Positions 1-8,361 of a DNA stretch of 18,581 nt are shown here, one piece after another (the first letter of the stretch is position 1; each line of letters begins with the position of its first letter). Where the stretch lies: contig CANHKJ010000029.1 of assembly GCA_947460915.1 (NCBI GenBank), forward strand, positions 1-18,581, written 5' to 3'. The translations under genes were made by a program, and so were the position numbers. The notes under the pieces are model-generated. The model did not search any database. It was given only the letters and a program-made list of their open reading frames with translations, and had not been told where the DNA came from. The stretch comes from Verrucomicrobiia bacterium (lineage in GTDB: Bacteria; Verrucomicrobiota; Verrucomicrobiia; Verrucomicrobiales; Akkermansiaceae).

Positions 1-896
1 GAGAAAAACAGACTGGGGAAAAACAGCAACCAAGGATTGGTCAACATCATGTCTGCACCTTCTTTGATCAGAACTCCCCACGAGCTGTTAGGTGGTTTCA
101 AACCGAGACCGAGGAATGATAACACAGCCTCGAATAACATCACGCCAGGAATCGTCAGCGTGGTATAGACAATGATCGGACCAATGCAGTTCGGCAAAAT
201 GTGACGAAATAAAATGGTAAAGTGAGAGAGACCTAGCGAGCGTGCCGCCTCGATGTATTCGAGTTTTTTGATGCTCTGCACTTGGGCGCGCACAATCCGC
301 GAGATCGTCAACCATGAGAGCGCACCAATCGCTAAAAACAAAGGAACCATTGTCACTAAGGGCTCGATCGCTGTTCGCACCGCATTGATTTTTTCATCGC
401 TGTCAGTCTCTAACGTAAAAAGATCGACCAAATCAGCAGCCCATGCTGCCGTCATATTTTCGAGGACTTTTCCTAACAAAATGACCACCACCAGAAACGG
501 CATACCGTAAAGTATGTCAACGCAGCGCATCATCAAGGCATCCACTTTGTGACCAGCATACCCAGCCACAGCGCCATAAATCACACCGATGCTCACTGCT
601 ACTAGTGTCGTCAGAACGGCCACAGCGATGGAAATTCTACCACCATAAAACACCCTTGAGAATATATCACGCCCAAGGTGATCCGTTCCGAACCAATATT
701 GCTGATTGGGTGGCGTGTTTTTCACGAGCAAATCCTGCGCATTCGGATCTGCTAGAAGCGGCGTAAAGGGCAATATCACCGCGGCTAGCACAATCAGTAG
801 CAATAAATACATGCCCAAAACAGCAGCATGGTTTTTCTTGAGCCGTTGCATTGCATCGGCGCGAAGAGAAGTTCCTTTTTGAATGACAAGAGACAT
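1..896 (-). CDS. oppC: Oligopeptide/dipeptide ABC transporter permease, OppC/DppC type (3' end beyond window)
   Basis: The frame is open from the ATG at 896-894 to the window edge (298 codons), so the gene is probably almost complete. It is an inner-membrane permease half that pairs with OppB to import peptides. An N-terminal membrane segment (LLLIVLAAVILPF) is followed by the OppC-typical NQQYWFGTDHLGRDIFSR signature and several hydrophobic spans. The EAA loop that contacts the ATPase is visible as EAARSLGLSHFTILFRHILP. A hydrophilic stretch of about 35 residues (near DLFTLETDSDEKINAV) interrupts the middle of the membrane domain and looks longer than in common OppC proteins. The start lies 6 nt after the oppB stop, so the two are co-transcribed. 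The ATPase genes (oppD/oppF) are expected just left of the window. Confidence 0.9.
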   Translation of the reverse strand, partial: MSLVIQKGTSLRADAMQRLKKNHAAVLGMYLLLLIVLAAVILPFTPLLADPNAQDLLVKNTPPNQQYWFGTDHLGRDIFSRVFYGGRISIAVAVLTTLVAVSIGVIYGAVAGYAGHKVDALMMRCVDILYGMPFLVVVILLGKVLENMTAAWAADLVDLFTLETDSDEKINAVRTAIEPLVTMVPLFLAIGALSWLTISRIVRAQVQSIKKLEYIEAARSLGLSHFTILFRHILPNCIGPIIVYTTLTIPGVMLFEAVLSFLGLGLKPPNSSWGVLIKEGADMMLTNPWLLFFPSLFF

Positions 897-902
897 GAGA
901 AA

Positions 903-1832
903 TCAAGATTGCGCGCGGGAACGCGGATTGAGCCAAGCGATGAGGAAGTCTGATGCGATGTTTCCAAGTGTAACAAGCCCGCCGTACAACAATACAATTC
1001 CGAAAATCACGTTGGCATCGTTGGTTTCAATCGCTTTGATGAAGTGGCGTCCTAAGCCAGGCACTTGAAAGACAGCTTCAATTACTAAGGATCCAGAGAT
1101 GATCCCCGCAAATGCAGGACCAATGTAAGCTGCCGATGGAATCAAGCCACCACGGAGGCAGTGTTTGACGAGAATTTTTACCGTGGAAACGCCCTTCGCT
1201 CGGGCTGTGCGCACAAAGTCCTGCGAGAGGACGTCCAGCACACCAGAACGAGTCAAGCGAGCCAAGTAGGCAGCGTATCCCAGCGATAAGGTGAAAACAG
1301 GTAGCACCCATGTGGATACTTGCCGCACATCCCAGCCCATCACCGGAAACATTTGCTTGGAACGCCCAAGATACTCCGCGAGAATCGGGCCAATGACAAA
1401 GGACGGCAAACACAGACCGATCATGGCGGTAGCCATCAATAAATAATCGACCATGCTATTTTTCTTGTACGCAGAGATCACGCCTGCAGGCAAGCCGATG
1501 AGGATTGCAAGGATCATCGACATGAGGCCTAAGTGAATCGAAATTGGAAAAGCCTGCGACATGATCTCGTTTACAGGACGCCCTTCGAGCCGAGTCGAAA
1601 CACCGAGGTCTCCTTCTAACAAAATGTTTTTCAACGGTCGCATGTATTGCACGTGCAATGGTTGATCCAAGCCCAACTGCGCCTTGAGCTTTTCAATCAC
1701 GTGTGCCGGTATCGCTTTTTCGGTTTGGAAAGGTCCATAAGGTAGCGCGCGAATCAGGAAAAACGTCAGCGTGTAGAGCACGAACAGCACCACAATTCCT
1801 TGCAACAAGCGGTTGATTAATTTGCCAATCAT
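903..1832 (-). CDS. oppB: Oligopeptide/dipeptide ABC transporter permease, OppB/DppB type
   Basis: The 309-residue inner-membrane permease begins with the classic OppB N-terminus: a first transmembrane helix (LLQGIVVLFVLYTLTFFLIR) followed by a periplasmic part containing LKAQLGLDQPLHVQYMRPLK and GDLGVSTRLEGRPVNE. The EAA-type coupling motif is DFVRTARAKGVSTVKILVKH, and the C-terminal half has the family hallmark SGSLVIEAVFQVPGLGRHF. Its length matches the family. The start codon overlaps the stop of the upstream binding-protein gene by 4 nt (ATGA), so translation is probably coupled. oppC follows 6 nt after the stop. Confidence 0.95.
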   Translation of the reverse strand: MIGKLINRLLQGIVVLFVLYTLTFFLIRALPYGPFQTEKAIPAHVIEKLKAQLGLDQPLHVQYMRPLKNILLEGDLGVSTRLEGRPVNEIMSQAFPISIHLGLMSMILAILIGLPAGVISAYKKNSMVDYLLMATAMIGLCLPSFVIGPILAEYLGRSKQMFPVMGWDVRQVSTWVLPVFTLSLGYAAYLARLTRSGVLDVLSQDFVRTARAKGVSTVKILVKHCLRGGLIPSAAYIGPAFAGIISGSLVIEAVFQVPGLGRHFIKAIETNDANVIFGIVLLYGGLVTLGNIASDFLIAWLNPRSRAQS

Positions 1833-3445
1833 GGTGCTTCTTTCTCAGAGTTTAGTTCAACGGCAGACCAAGGGTGATTGTCTAACAAGAGAGGATGCCA
1901 ATTTTTCACCTTGGGCTGAATGAGATACGTTTTCGCCTGCCACGCAAAAGGAATGATGGGCTGCTCCTCCATCAATAGCTTCTCCGCTTGCACGAAAAAT
2001 TTCAAGCGCTCTGCTGGATCAGCCGAGTGAGCGGCGTCATCAAGCAATTTTTCAAAGGTGTCACTATGCCAACCCGTGTTGTTGTTGCCGTTGCCCTCAG
2101 TCCACATCAGCAAAAATGTCGTGGGATCGAGATAGTCGCCAATCCAACCAGCAAGTGTTACATCGAAGTCGAGCTTTTGCTGTGCGGAAATGTATGAGCC
2201 ATAGTCCATGGCCTGGATATCGAATAAGATGTTCAAGTTCTTTTTCCACATCGCCTGAATGGCTTCACTCGTCGAGCGCGTTCCTCCAGAACCAATCAAG
2301 ATCGAATAACGAGGAAATCCTTTTCCATTAGGATAACCAGCTTCAGCCAGCAGAGCTCTTGCTTTTTCCAAATCATAACCTACTACCGATTCCGGTTGAT
2401 ACTCTCCCAAATCTGGAGATAAGGTATCCGCGGGGGCAAAACCTTGCAATACGGTATCGCAAAGCGACTTTCGATCCAGCGCTAGCGATAATGCCATCCG
2501 CACGCGAGGATCATTCAGGGCCGGACGCGTGACATTGACACGCACGAATCGCGAGCCCACATAAGGATCTTTGCGCAGAAACTTTGGATATTCTTTTTCC
2601 ATTTTCGGAACAAGATCGGGCGGTAGTTGATAGGTCATGTGAAGTTGACCTGCTAAAAATGCGCGAGTCTCGGTGTAAGTATTCTCTGTCGGAAAAAAGC
2701 GCACTCCATTGAGTTGAACGTTATCAACATCCCAGTAGTGCGGATTTTTTTTCACTGCCACATGATCGTTCATTTTCCATGATTCCAGAACAAAGGCACC
2801 ATTGCCGACGATGTTACCCACATCAGTCCACTCGGTAAAACGATCAGAAATCTTTCCGTGCTGCAACACTATGTGTTTCGGAACGGGAAACCAGGTGTAA
2901 TGACGCGTCACTCCAGGCAGATAGGGCACAGGCTCTTTCAGCTGAATCCGTAGGGTGTAGTCATCTTCCGCTTTGACGCCTACCTCTGCAAAATCGGTGA
3001 TTTTCCCTTTGTTGTAAGCCTCTGCATTTTTGATGAAATACAACATCTCCACGTATGGCGCAGCGAGTTCAGGGTGCAACATGCGGTTGTAGGAAAAAAC
3101 AAAATCATGGGCTGTGACTGGCTCACCATCAGACCACTTGGCGCCCTCACGCAACTTGAAAACCCACTCCGTGTAGTCGGAATTGTGTTCCCAGGAAACA
3201 GCGGCGGCGGGAGGCATTTCTGTATCGCTCTGCGGATCATCACCAACTAAGCCCTCAAACAAACTGCCGATCACCTTGCTCTCGATCACGCCCGTGACCA
3301 AATGAAGGTCGAGAGATTTCGGGTCGCCGCCATTGCCGACGAGTAATATTTTTTCGCGATTTGCTTTCTCGACTTGCGTCTCCTTCTGGCACGCTGTGAA
3401 AAACAGCGTGAGTATCGAAATCAAGTACAACGAGATTCTTGTCAT
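1829..3445 (-). CDS. oppA: Peptide-binding lipoprotein of ABC transporter, OppA/DppA type (SBP family 5)
   Basis: This is a 538-residue extracytoplasmic solute-binding protein that delivers peptides to the OppBC permease. I chose the ATG at 3445. It gives a short lipoprotein signal (MTRISLYLISILTLFFTAC) with a lipobox-like FTA|C at Cys19. A TTG at 3484 would add 13 residues in front. Neither start has a good ribosome site. Family 5 landmarks follow: GGDPKSLDLH near the mature N-terminus, LFEGLV, FKLREGAKWSDGEPVTAHDFVFSYNRM (the family signature region), and NDPRVRMALSLALDR in the middle. It is first in the operon with oppB and oppC. The N-acetyltransferase-like gene lies 75 nt upstream on the same strand, so one longer transcript is possible. 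The exact ligand cannot be read from the sequence. Confidence 0.92.
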   Translation of the reverse strand: MTRISLYLISILTLFFTACQKETQVEKANREKILLVGNGGDPKSLDLHLVTGVIESKVIGSLFEGLVGDDPQSDTEMPPAAAVSWEHNSDYTEWVFKLREGAKWSDGEPVTAHDFVFSYNRMLHPELAAPYVEMLYFIKNAEAYNKGKITDFAEVGVKAEDDYTLRIQLKEPVPYLPGVTRHYTWFPVPKHIVLQHGKISDRFTEWTDVGNIVGNGAFVLESWKMNDHVAVKKNPHYWDVDNVQLNGVRFFPTENTYTETRAFLAGQLHMTYQLPPDLVPKMEKEYPKFLRKDPYVGSRFVRVNVTRPALNDPRVRMALSLALDRKSLCDTVLQGFAPADTLSPDLGEYQPESVVGYDLEKARALLAEAGYPNGKGFPRYSILIGSGGTRSTSEAIQAMWKKNLNILFDIQAMDYGSYISAQQKLDFDVTLAGWIGDYLDPTTFLLMWTEGNGNNNTGWHSDTFEKLLDDAAHSADPAERLKFFVQAEKLLMEEQPIIPFAWQAKTYLIQPKVKNWHPLLLDNHPWSAVELNSEKEAP

Positions 3446-3520
3446 GAGCAGGAAAAGTCTTGCTTTGATCGAAGCACGATGCAAGCCGATTAGCAGAAAA
3501 AATCCAGATTTTTCAAGCGA

Positions 3521-4636
3521 CTAGGGGGCGTCTGAGTAACGCTTTTCAAAAACCAGAGACTTGCGACCACTCGCCTCTAGCAGCTGCCTACGCGAAGCAG
3601 GTAAGGACGCGGCATCTACTTCCGAGTAGCCCATGCGATCACGAAAAAAATCAGCGGCCCGATTTGTCAACGCAAATACCCGTGGCACCTGTTTTTTCAC
3701 TGCCATCTCTTCGGCGTGACGAACTAAGTCAGCGCCGTAGCCACGAGCTTCGTGCGATTGTTTAACATAGAGACAAGCAATCTCCGCGCAGCGATCCTCC
3801 GGATACTCATGCAGTGCCACACAGCCGACCACGTTATCGTCGATCAACATGACTCGATAGTCTCCGATGCGATCTTCAATCTCTTCATAATTGCGAGGCA
3901 CAAGAAAACTTCGACGTACTGAGCGACCAATCATGCCGAGCAATTCGGGGATATCCTCAGAGAAAAGCTCACGGATCACCCGATAGCTGTCAGCGTAAAC
4001 CATAGTGCCGACACCTTCGTTCGAGAACAATTCATCGACCAAAACCCCCTGCCGCATTCCATCGAGCACGTGCACACGAGGGACACCTCGATGGCAAGCT
4101 GTGGCTGCCAAGCGAAGCAAATCAACGCCCTCAATGAGGCGCGTGCTCCCCGCTCGCGCGGCCCATTCCTCGGCTTCCGCTGCCCGCACCGCATGAACAG
4201 GAGCTCCATCGACTAGAATGCTTTTTTCTAGCAAAGCAATCAATTTTGTGGCACCAAGAGCAATTACCATGCTTACCACATCATCATCGAGTGGACCATA
4301 ACCCGTGGCGTTAACGACGGGCACTTGACCTCGACCCAAAATCTCCTTGGTTTCCTGAACCAGACCATCACTCGTGATCGGCTGTCGAGCCATCGCGACT
4401 TTGATTTCACACTCCAGACCCCAATCGTAAAAATCCTTAACGTCCCCACCTAATACAACCAGCACTAGCTTCACGCCCACGTCTTCGAGAGCTGCAAGAT
4501 CGAGCAAACACTCAGCCACAGCAGCCTCCGGCAGTTTTCCTGCCTCGATCATCACCACGAAAAGACGGCCGCGGAATTGCGGCACATATTGAAGCACGGC
4601 ACGCACGTCATTTTGCACACGCACTGAGTGACACAA
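3521..4636 (-). CDS. N-acetylglutamate-synthase-like protein (amino-acid-kinase fold + GNAT)
   Basis: A protein of about 371 residues with the ArgA layout. The N-terminal part (about 20-210) looks like an amino-acid-kinase-fold domain, and the C-terminal part (about 220-368) is a GNAT acetyltransferase. In the GNAT part, CVALHEYPEDRCAEIACLYV followed by EARGYGADLVRHAEEMA matches the ArgA core and acetyl-CoA loop, and the tail ASRRQLLEASGRKSLVFEKR matches the ArgA C-terminus. Such enzymes acetylate glutamate in arginine biosynthesis. The kinase-fold half is divergent: positions where ArgA normally has its glycine-rich motif read VMIEAGKLPE, and the protein is shorter than the usual 430-450 residues. 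The long form starts with TTG at 4636; a GTG at 4624 is an alternative, and neither has a clear ribosome site. The exact substrate is uncertain because of the degenerate first domain. Confidence 0.75.
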   Translation of the reverse strand: MCHSVRVQNDVRAVLQYVPQFRGRLFVVMIEAGKLPEAAVAECLLDLAALEDVGVKLVLVVLGGDVKDFYDWGLECEIKVAMARQPITSDGLVQETKEILGRGQVPVVNATGYGPLDDDVVSMVIALGATKLIALLEKSILVDGAPVHAVRAAEAEEWAARAGSTRLIEGVDLLRLAATACHRGVPRVHVLDGMRQGVLVDELFSNEGVGTMVYADSYRVIRELFSEDIPELLGMIGRSVRRSFLVPRNYEEIEDRIGDYRVMLIDDNVVGCVALHEYPEDRCAEIACLYVKQSHEARGYGADLVRHAEEMAVKKQVPRVFALTNRAADFFRDRMGYSEVDAASLPASRRQLLEASGRKSLVFEKRYSDAP

Positions 4637-4645
4637 GTTAAGTCT

Positions 4646-4668
4646 GCCCGCAAGCCTTCATTGCGGGC
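4646..4668 (-). terminator. Perfect 8-bp hairpin between the pseudopilin genes and the acetyltransferase gene
   Basis: GCCCGCAA (4646-4653) pairs perfectly with TTGCGGGC (4661-4668) around a 7-nt loop. It lies 25 nt after the last pseudopilin stop and 10 nt before the TTG start of the next gene on the same strand. The downstream tract is only AGACTTAACTT, so it is a weak or partial terminator or attenuator rather than a textbook one. Confidence 0.45.
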
Positions 4669-4692
4669 GATAGTTGATTATGGCGAGCAGCT

Positions 4693-5676
4693 TTACAGAC
4701 CTGGCAGGTCCACTGATTTCGTGAACTCGTAGGAATGCTCTTGCAGGAACTTAGCCTTCGCTTTTTCATCGGTAAAGGTCCGCGTCTTCAGTTGGTTGAT
4801 GCCAGTATCGGAGAGCACCGTGATGCTGATCTCGCAACCAGTCACTTTTCCCGATTTAAGCTGTTCATTGGTCACAGACATTGCCCCTGAAGCAGGTGAG
4901 CCATCGGTATCGAGGCGGTCACCATAAATGCGAAACTCATTCGCTGTGCCAGCATCACCCAAGGTCACACGCACCGGCTTGACTGTCGAACCCACACTCG
5001 CAGGATCAGTTACATCGACGCGGAAAGTGATCGAATATTGATATACGTTTTCGCACACAAACTCATATTGAGAATCGGTGCTGCTCGAATTCGAAGTCGC
5101 AGTTTCAAATCGATTATTTCCTCCTAACGCATTGAATGCTTGTTCCAAGTCTGGTTTAGCAAGAAGCGAATCAAAGGTAGGTTTAGGATCGACCAATTGG
5201 CGATAGAAAACAAAGGTCGAAGTAGGGCTCTCACTGGCGTCAAGAGGGTCTTGGAACGCCAATTTATAGGATACAGCACAAACATCACCACCGAGGTCTT
5301 TTGGCGTGCCGAGAGCTCCTTGGTAGCGGTCCGTAGCTGAGGTGAAAAAGATCAACTCAGCAGCGTTGGTGCTCTTATCGCGGTCAGGACCAGGCAAATC
5401 AGTCTCGGTTTTGCAATACAGCCACTCGTTGATGTTACCCGAGCGGAGAACGATACTCTCGAAGTCACGAGCCATCACATCAAGCATTGCTTTCGCTTGG
5501 CGAGAAGCACGCACTTCGGCACGACTGCGCTGCCAAGCCCCCATCGCTACGTTGGTGATCCCGACGAGCATACTCATGATCACGATGGCAATGCCCATGG
5601 CCACCATGAGCTCGACCAAGGTGAAGCCCTTCATCGATGAGAGCTTGTTGGCTTTGTGTTGAATAGGTTTTTTCAT
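4693..5676 (-). CDS. Pseudopilin-like protein, Verru_Chthon cassette protein C-like
   Basis: A 327-residue protein with a type IV prepilin/type II secretion pseudopilin N-terminus. A short positive leader ends in MKG, then comes FTLVELMVAMGIAIVIMSML. The prepilin peptidase would cut between Gly17 and Phe18, leaving Glu at position +5. The long soluble remainder includes RASRQAKAMLDVMARDFESI and has no enzymatic motif I recognise. It is the last of three such genes reading leftward; its start lies 26 nt after the stop of the middle gene. The order and sizes recall the Verrucomicrobia-specific 'Verru_Chthon cassette' families, where this would be protein C; that assignment is from memory. Products of this kind are anchored in the inner membrane and assemble into a pseudopilus-like fibre; the role of the cassette is unknown. 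Confidence 0.75.
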   Translation of the reverse strand: MKKPIQHKANKLSSMKGFTLVELMVAMGIAIVIMSMLVGITNVAMGAWQRSRAEVRASRQAKAMLDVMARDFESIVLRSGNINEWLYCKTETDLPGPDRDKSTNAAELIFFTSATDRYQGALGTPKDLGGDVCAVSYKLAFQDPLDASESPTSTFVFYRQLVDPKPTFDSLLAKPDLEQAFNALGGNNRFETATSNSSSTDSQYEFVCENVYQYSITFRVDVTDPASVGSTVKPVRVTLGDAGTANEFRIYGDRLDTDGSPASGAMSVTNEQLKSGKVTGCEISITVLSDTGINQLKTRTFTDEKAKAKFLQEHSYEFTKSVDLPGL

Positions 5677-5702
5677 ACGAAATGAGAGTAAAAAGTAAAA
5701 GA

Positions 5703-6440
5703 TTAGCGGCGGACAGCAAGATTTCTGCTGAACATCGGAATGGGGTAAGATGCTGGATTAAACTTTCCACCAGGCTTCAAGAAGTTCACATCTGTCGTCT
5801 GAATCTCATAAAAATCGGCAGTAAACGGAATGACAGCTTCCGGATAGCCGTCAGCACCCTGTCCCGTGAGAGCTGAGGTCGGAGAGTTTGCTGGTTGCGG
5901 GGGTGGAGTGATTTTACCAGCTTCACCAAGTGTCAGGCCAGCGTTGTTGCTGAATACCAATTGGGTCATTTTCACGAAAAACACTCGACCCTCAAGAGAT
6001 GCCATATCTTCCACGAAAGCTTTGTCATCACGACGGCGGAACATCGGCTGCACGACGAAGTCCTTGCCTGCTTGACCATCTTTTTCCAAATAAGGAGTCA
6101 TGGTGCCATCAGCACGGAGCGTATTGGGATCGCCGCGGTATTGGTAGGCAAAAACAGCATTGTTTTCTTCGTGGGATTCCATGATCCACTCGTAAGCTTT
6201 ATGAAAGGCTGTTGTTGCCTCACCGCTGTTCCCGGAGGTCGGGCGATTGGTAGAAAGCTCTTTTTCCAAAGCACTCGTGAGGCGATCGGCTTCTTGCACG
6301 TTGATGGCCTTGCGGATGGTCTTGGTCGCAGGACCAAAGACGCCCATAAATGCGGTTAGCATGACGGCCAACACACCTATGGCGATCACGGTCTCCATCA
6401 GTGTGAAACCTTTGCGTTTGTTCATGTGGGAATGTTTCAT
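5703..6440 (-). CDS. Pseudopilin-like protein, Verru_Chthon cassette protein B-like
   Basis: This 245-residue protein has a prepilin leader (MKHSHMNKRKG) followed by FTLMETVIAIGVLAVMLTAF. Cleavage is expected at Gly11|Phe12, with Glu at +5. A second Met at residue 6 is an alternative start with the same leader. The soluble part has no recognised domain. It is the middle gene of the three-gene pseudopilin row: it starts 23 nt after the first gene's stop and ends 26 nt before the third gene's start. It is best matched, from memory, by cassette protein B. No Shine-Dalgarno is visible. Confidence 0.75.
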   Translation of the reverse strand: MKHSHMNKRKGFTLMETVIAIGVLAVMLTAFMGVFGPATKTIRKAINVQEADRLTSALEKELSTNRPTSGNSGEATTAFHKAYEWIMESHEENNAVFAYQYRGDPNTLRADGTMTPYLEKDGQAGKDFVVQPMFRRRDDKAFVEDMASLEGRVFFVKMTQLVFSNNAGLTLGEAGKITPPPQPANSPTSALTGQGADGYPEAVIPFTADFYEIQTTDVNFLKPGGKFNPASYPIPMFSRNLAVRR

Positions 6441-6463
6441 ATGTGGTTTTTTCTGGGAGGAAA

Positions 6464-7147
6464 TTAGAAGTTTTTGATCGTATTCAAATCGCCAATTTGA
6501 CTCGGATCACGGAACATGGAAGTTTCACCGTTCGACCAAATGGTAAATCCTTGGAAGTCACGCTTGGCAGAACCTGTGATGAGCGGATCTTGTCCCTTGG
6601 GACGTGCGCCTGCACCAATGATGAAAGTGGCACCGGGATTGATGCTGAGGCCTTGGCTGTTGAATTCGTAGGCGATGTAATTGCCCGAGTCATCTTGCTT
6701 GGAAAAAGTGAATTGCTTATCAGTAGTCCCATCGCCGCCAGTTGCGTTTTCTTTGCTCAATGCACGACTATAAAAAGTCCCATCTGGCAAGGTATAACCA
6801 CGACTTACGAGTGACCATGTATCATTCGGTTTTCCATCCGCATCGGTATTTTGCGCAGCGATCACCATGCGGCGGAGGTAGGAACTTTGCTCGTTGATGT
6901 CACGTGCGTCGATCAGAACGCGCGTGTTCGTGCCTCGACCAATGGCGATTTGACGAGCTTCTGAAAAAACGGCTTCCGCGTTGGCTACTGCAGTTGAAGT
7001 ACCTTTTCCGCCTGTCAAATTTTTGATACCCATGGCACCCATGGTCATCAGCGCTGTCATGATCACGATCACAATCAGCAACTCGACAAGGCTAAATCCC
7101 TTGGTGTTGCGCGGAAATCCCGCTTTAGGAGCAATTGGTTTTTTCAT
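6464..7147 (-). CDS. Pseudopilin-like protein, Verru_Chthon cassette protein D-like
   Basis: The first and smallest (227 residues) of the three pseudopilin genes. The leader MKKPIAPKAGFPRNTKG precedes FSLVELLIVIVIMTALMTMG, a textbook prepilin peptidase site (G|FSLVE). After the helix comes AVFSEARQIAIGRGTNTRVLID, a GspH/FimT-like layout. It opens the cassette 87 nt downstream of galE, with a plausible promoter between. The assignment to cassette protein D rests on size, order and N-terminus only. A large cassette protein A, which I would expect as a fourth member, is not in the window. Confidence 0.75.
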   Translation of the reverse strand: MKKPIAPKAGFPRNTKGFSLVELLIVIVIMTALMTMGAMGIKNLTGGKGTSTAVANAEAVFSEARQIAIGRGTNTRVLIDARDINEQSSYLRRMVIAAQNTDADGKPNDTWSLVSRGYTLPDGTFYSRALSKENATGGDGTTDKQFTFSKQDDSGNYIAYEFNSQGLSINPGATFIIGAGARPKGQDPLITGSAKRDFQGFTIWSNGETSMFRDPSQIGDLNTIKNF

Positions 7148-7170
7148 AAAGTAGTTGGGTTACGAGGAAA

Positions 7171-7198
7171 AAGATAACAAAGATGAATGATAAAGCAA
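7171..7198 (-). promoter_or_regulatory. Possible promoter of the pseudopilin cassette
   Basis: On the minus strand TTGCTT (7198-7193) and TATCTT (7176-7171) are spaced by 16 nt, ending 23 nt before the first pseudopilin start codon. The sequence around is AT-rich. This is a consensus-likeness call only. Confidence 0.3.
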
Positions 7199-7233
7199 TA
7201 AAAATATGTGAATACATCGCAATTACTTAGAGA

Positions 7234-8247
7234 TCAGAATTGCCTATCATAGCGTCCCTTTCTGGGCCCAGTCATCCAAGCCCATGCGGAGCGAACAGTC
7301 GCCTCAATATCAAGGTGTTTGGCTCGCCAACCCAGCACTTCTGCCGCTAAACTTGGATCAGCAACAAGCTGCGCAGGGTCGCCAGCGCGGCGTTTACCTA
7401 ACACGAGCGGCACAGTCTGACCAGTAACTTTTTCGACAGCGCTGATGATTTCTTTGACAGAAATACCTACTCCCGTTCCGAGATTGACGTGGACCGAGCT
7501 ACCCCCGATCGCCAGATGATCAAGAGCTTTCGCATGCGCTGAAGCCAGATCATTGACGTGAATGTAGTCGCGAATGCATGTACCATCAGGCGTCGGGTAA
7601 TCAGTGCCAAAAATTTCCACAGGGCCCGCTTCTCCGGTTAGCGCCATCAACACCCGCGGTATCAAATGAGTTTCAGGATTATGATCTTCACCAATCAAGC
7701 CATCCTCCGCACAGCCGCTGGCATTGAAATAACGCAAACAAGCCGAACGCAAGCCCCAGGCCGTCTCGCAATCGGCCAAAATCCATTCAAGCATTAATTT
7801 GCTGCGGCCATACGAATTGATCGGAGATTGGCAAGTCTGCTCCGTGATCGGGATTTGATCGGGAATTCCATAAGTGGCGCAAGTCGAGGAAAACACAAAG
7901 TTTTTGCAGCCAAATTCCTCCATTACCTCTAATAAAGCGAGTGGCTCAGAGGTATTGTTGCGATAGTATTTGAGCGGATTGGTCACCGATTCGCCTACGT
8001 AGGCAAAGGCGGCAAAGTGAACTACCGCAGAAAAATCATAGCGCTCAAACAATCTGCGCAGCAGGACGTGATCACCGATGCCACCGCGCACAAAATCGAC
8101 TGACTCATTAACAATCGCTTCTTCATGGCCATAGACCAGGTTGTCAAGGACGACGATTTTTCTCCCCTCTCCCGCCAATAGTCGGACCGTATGCGATCCA
8201 ATATATCCCGCCCCACCTGTCACCAAAATCGCTCGCGTATCCGTCAT
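7234..8247 (-). CDS. galE: UDP-glucose 4-epimerase
   Basis: A 337-residue extended short-chain dehydrogenase that interconverts UDP-glucose and UDP-galactose for surface-sugar synthesis or galactose use (cytoplasm). The NAD-binding motif VTGGAGYIGSH lies at the very N-terminus and VVLDNLVYGHE follows. The catalytic region shows FSSTCATYG and, downstream, the SYGRSK element (YxxxK). CIRDYIHVNDLASAHAKAL and the C-terminal RRAGDPAQLVADP are GalE signatures. I chose the ATG at 8247 because the length then matches the family; a TTG at 8292 would add 15 residues unlike GalE. It is divergent from the lipoprotein gene at 8362. Confidence 0.93.
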   Translation of the reverse strand: MTDTRAILVTGGAGYIGSHTVRLLAGEGRKIVVLDNLVYGHEEAIVNESVDFVRGGIGDHVLLRRLFERYDFSAVVHFAAFAYVGESVTNPLKYYRNNTSEPLALLEVMEEFGCKNFVFSSTCATYGIPDQIPITEQTCQSPINSYGRSKLMLEWILADCETAWGLRSACLRYFNASGCAEDGLIGEDHNPETHLIPRVLMALTGEAGPVEIFGTDYPTPDGTCIRDYIHVNDLASAHAKALDHLAIGGSSVHVNLGTGVGISVKEIISAVEKVTGQTVPLVLGKRRAGDPAQLVADPSLAAEVLGWRAKHLDIEATVRSAWAWMTGPRKGRYDRQF

Positions 8248-8314
8248 AATTTTCTGCAAACCGAGGGAAAACCATTCGCTTAGTGATGTCAATTCTTTGG
8301 CTCAAATATCTTTC

Positions 8315-8344
8315 TTGAATGACATTGAATATTTTGCCTAAAAT
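8315..8344 (+). promoter_or_regulatory. Probable sigma-70-like promoter of the lipoprotein gene
   Basis: TTGAAT (8315-8320) and TAAAAT (8339-8344) are spaced by 18 nt. The expected transcript start would leave a leader of only about 10 nt before the ATG at 8362. Confidence 0.45.
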
Positions 8345-8361
8345 TCCGTCACACTAATGGA

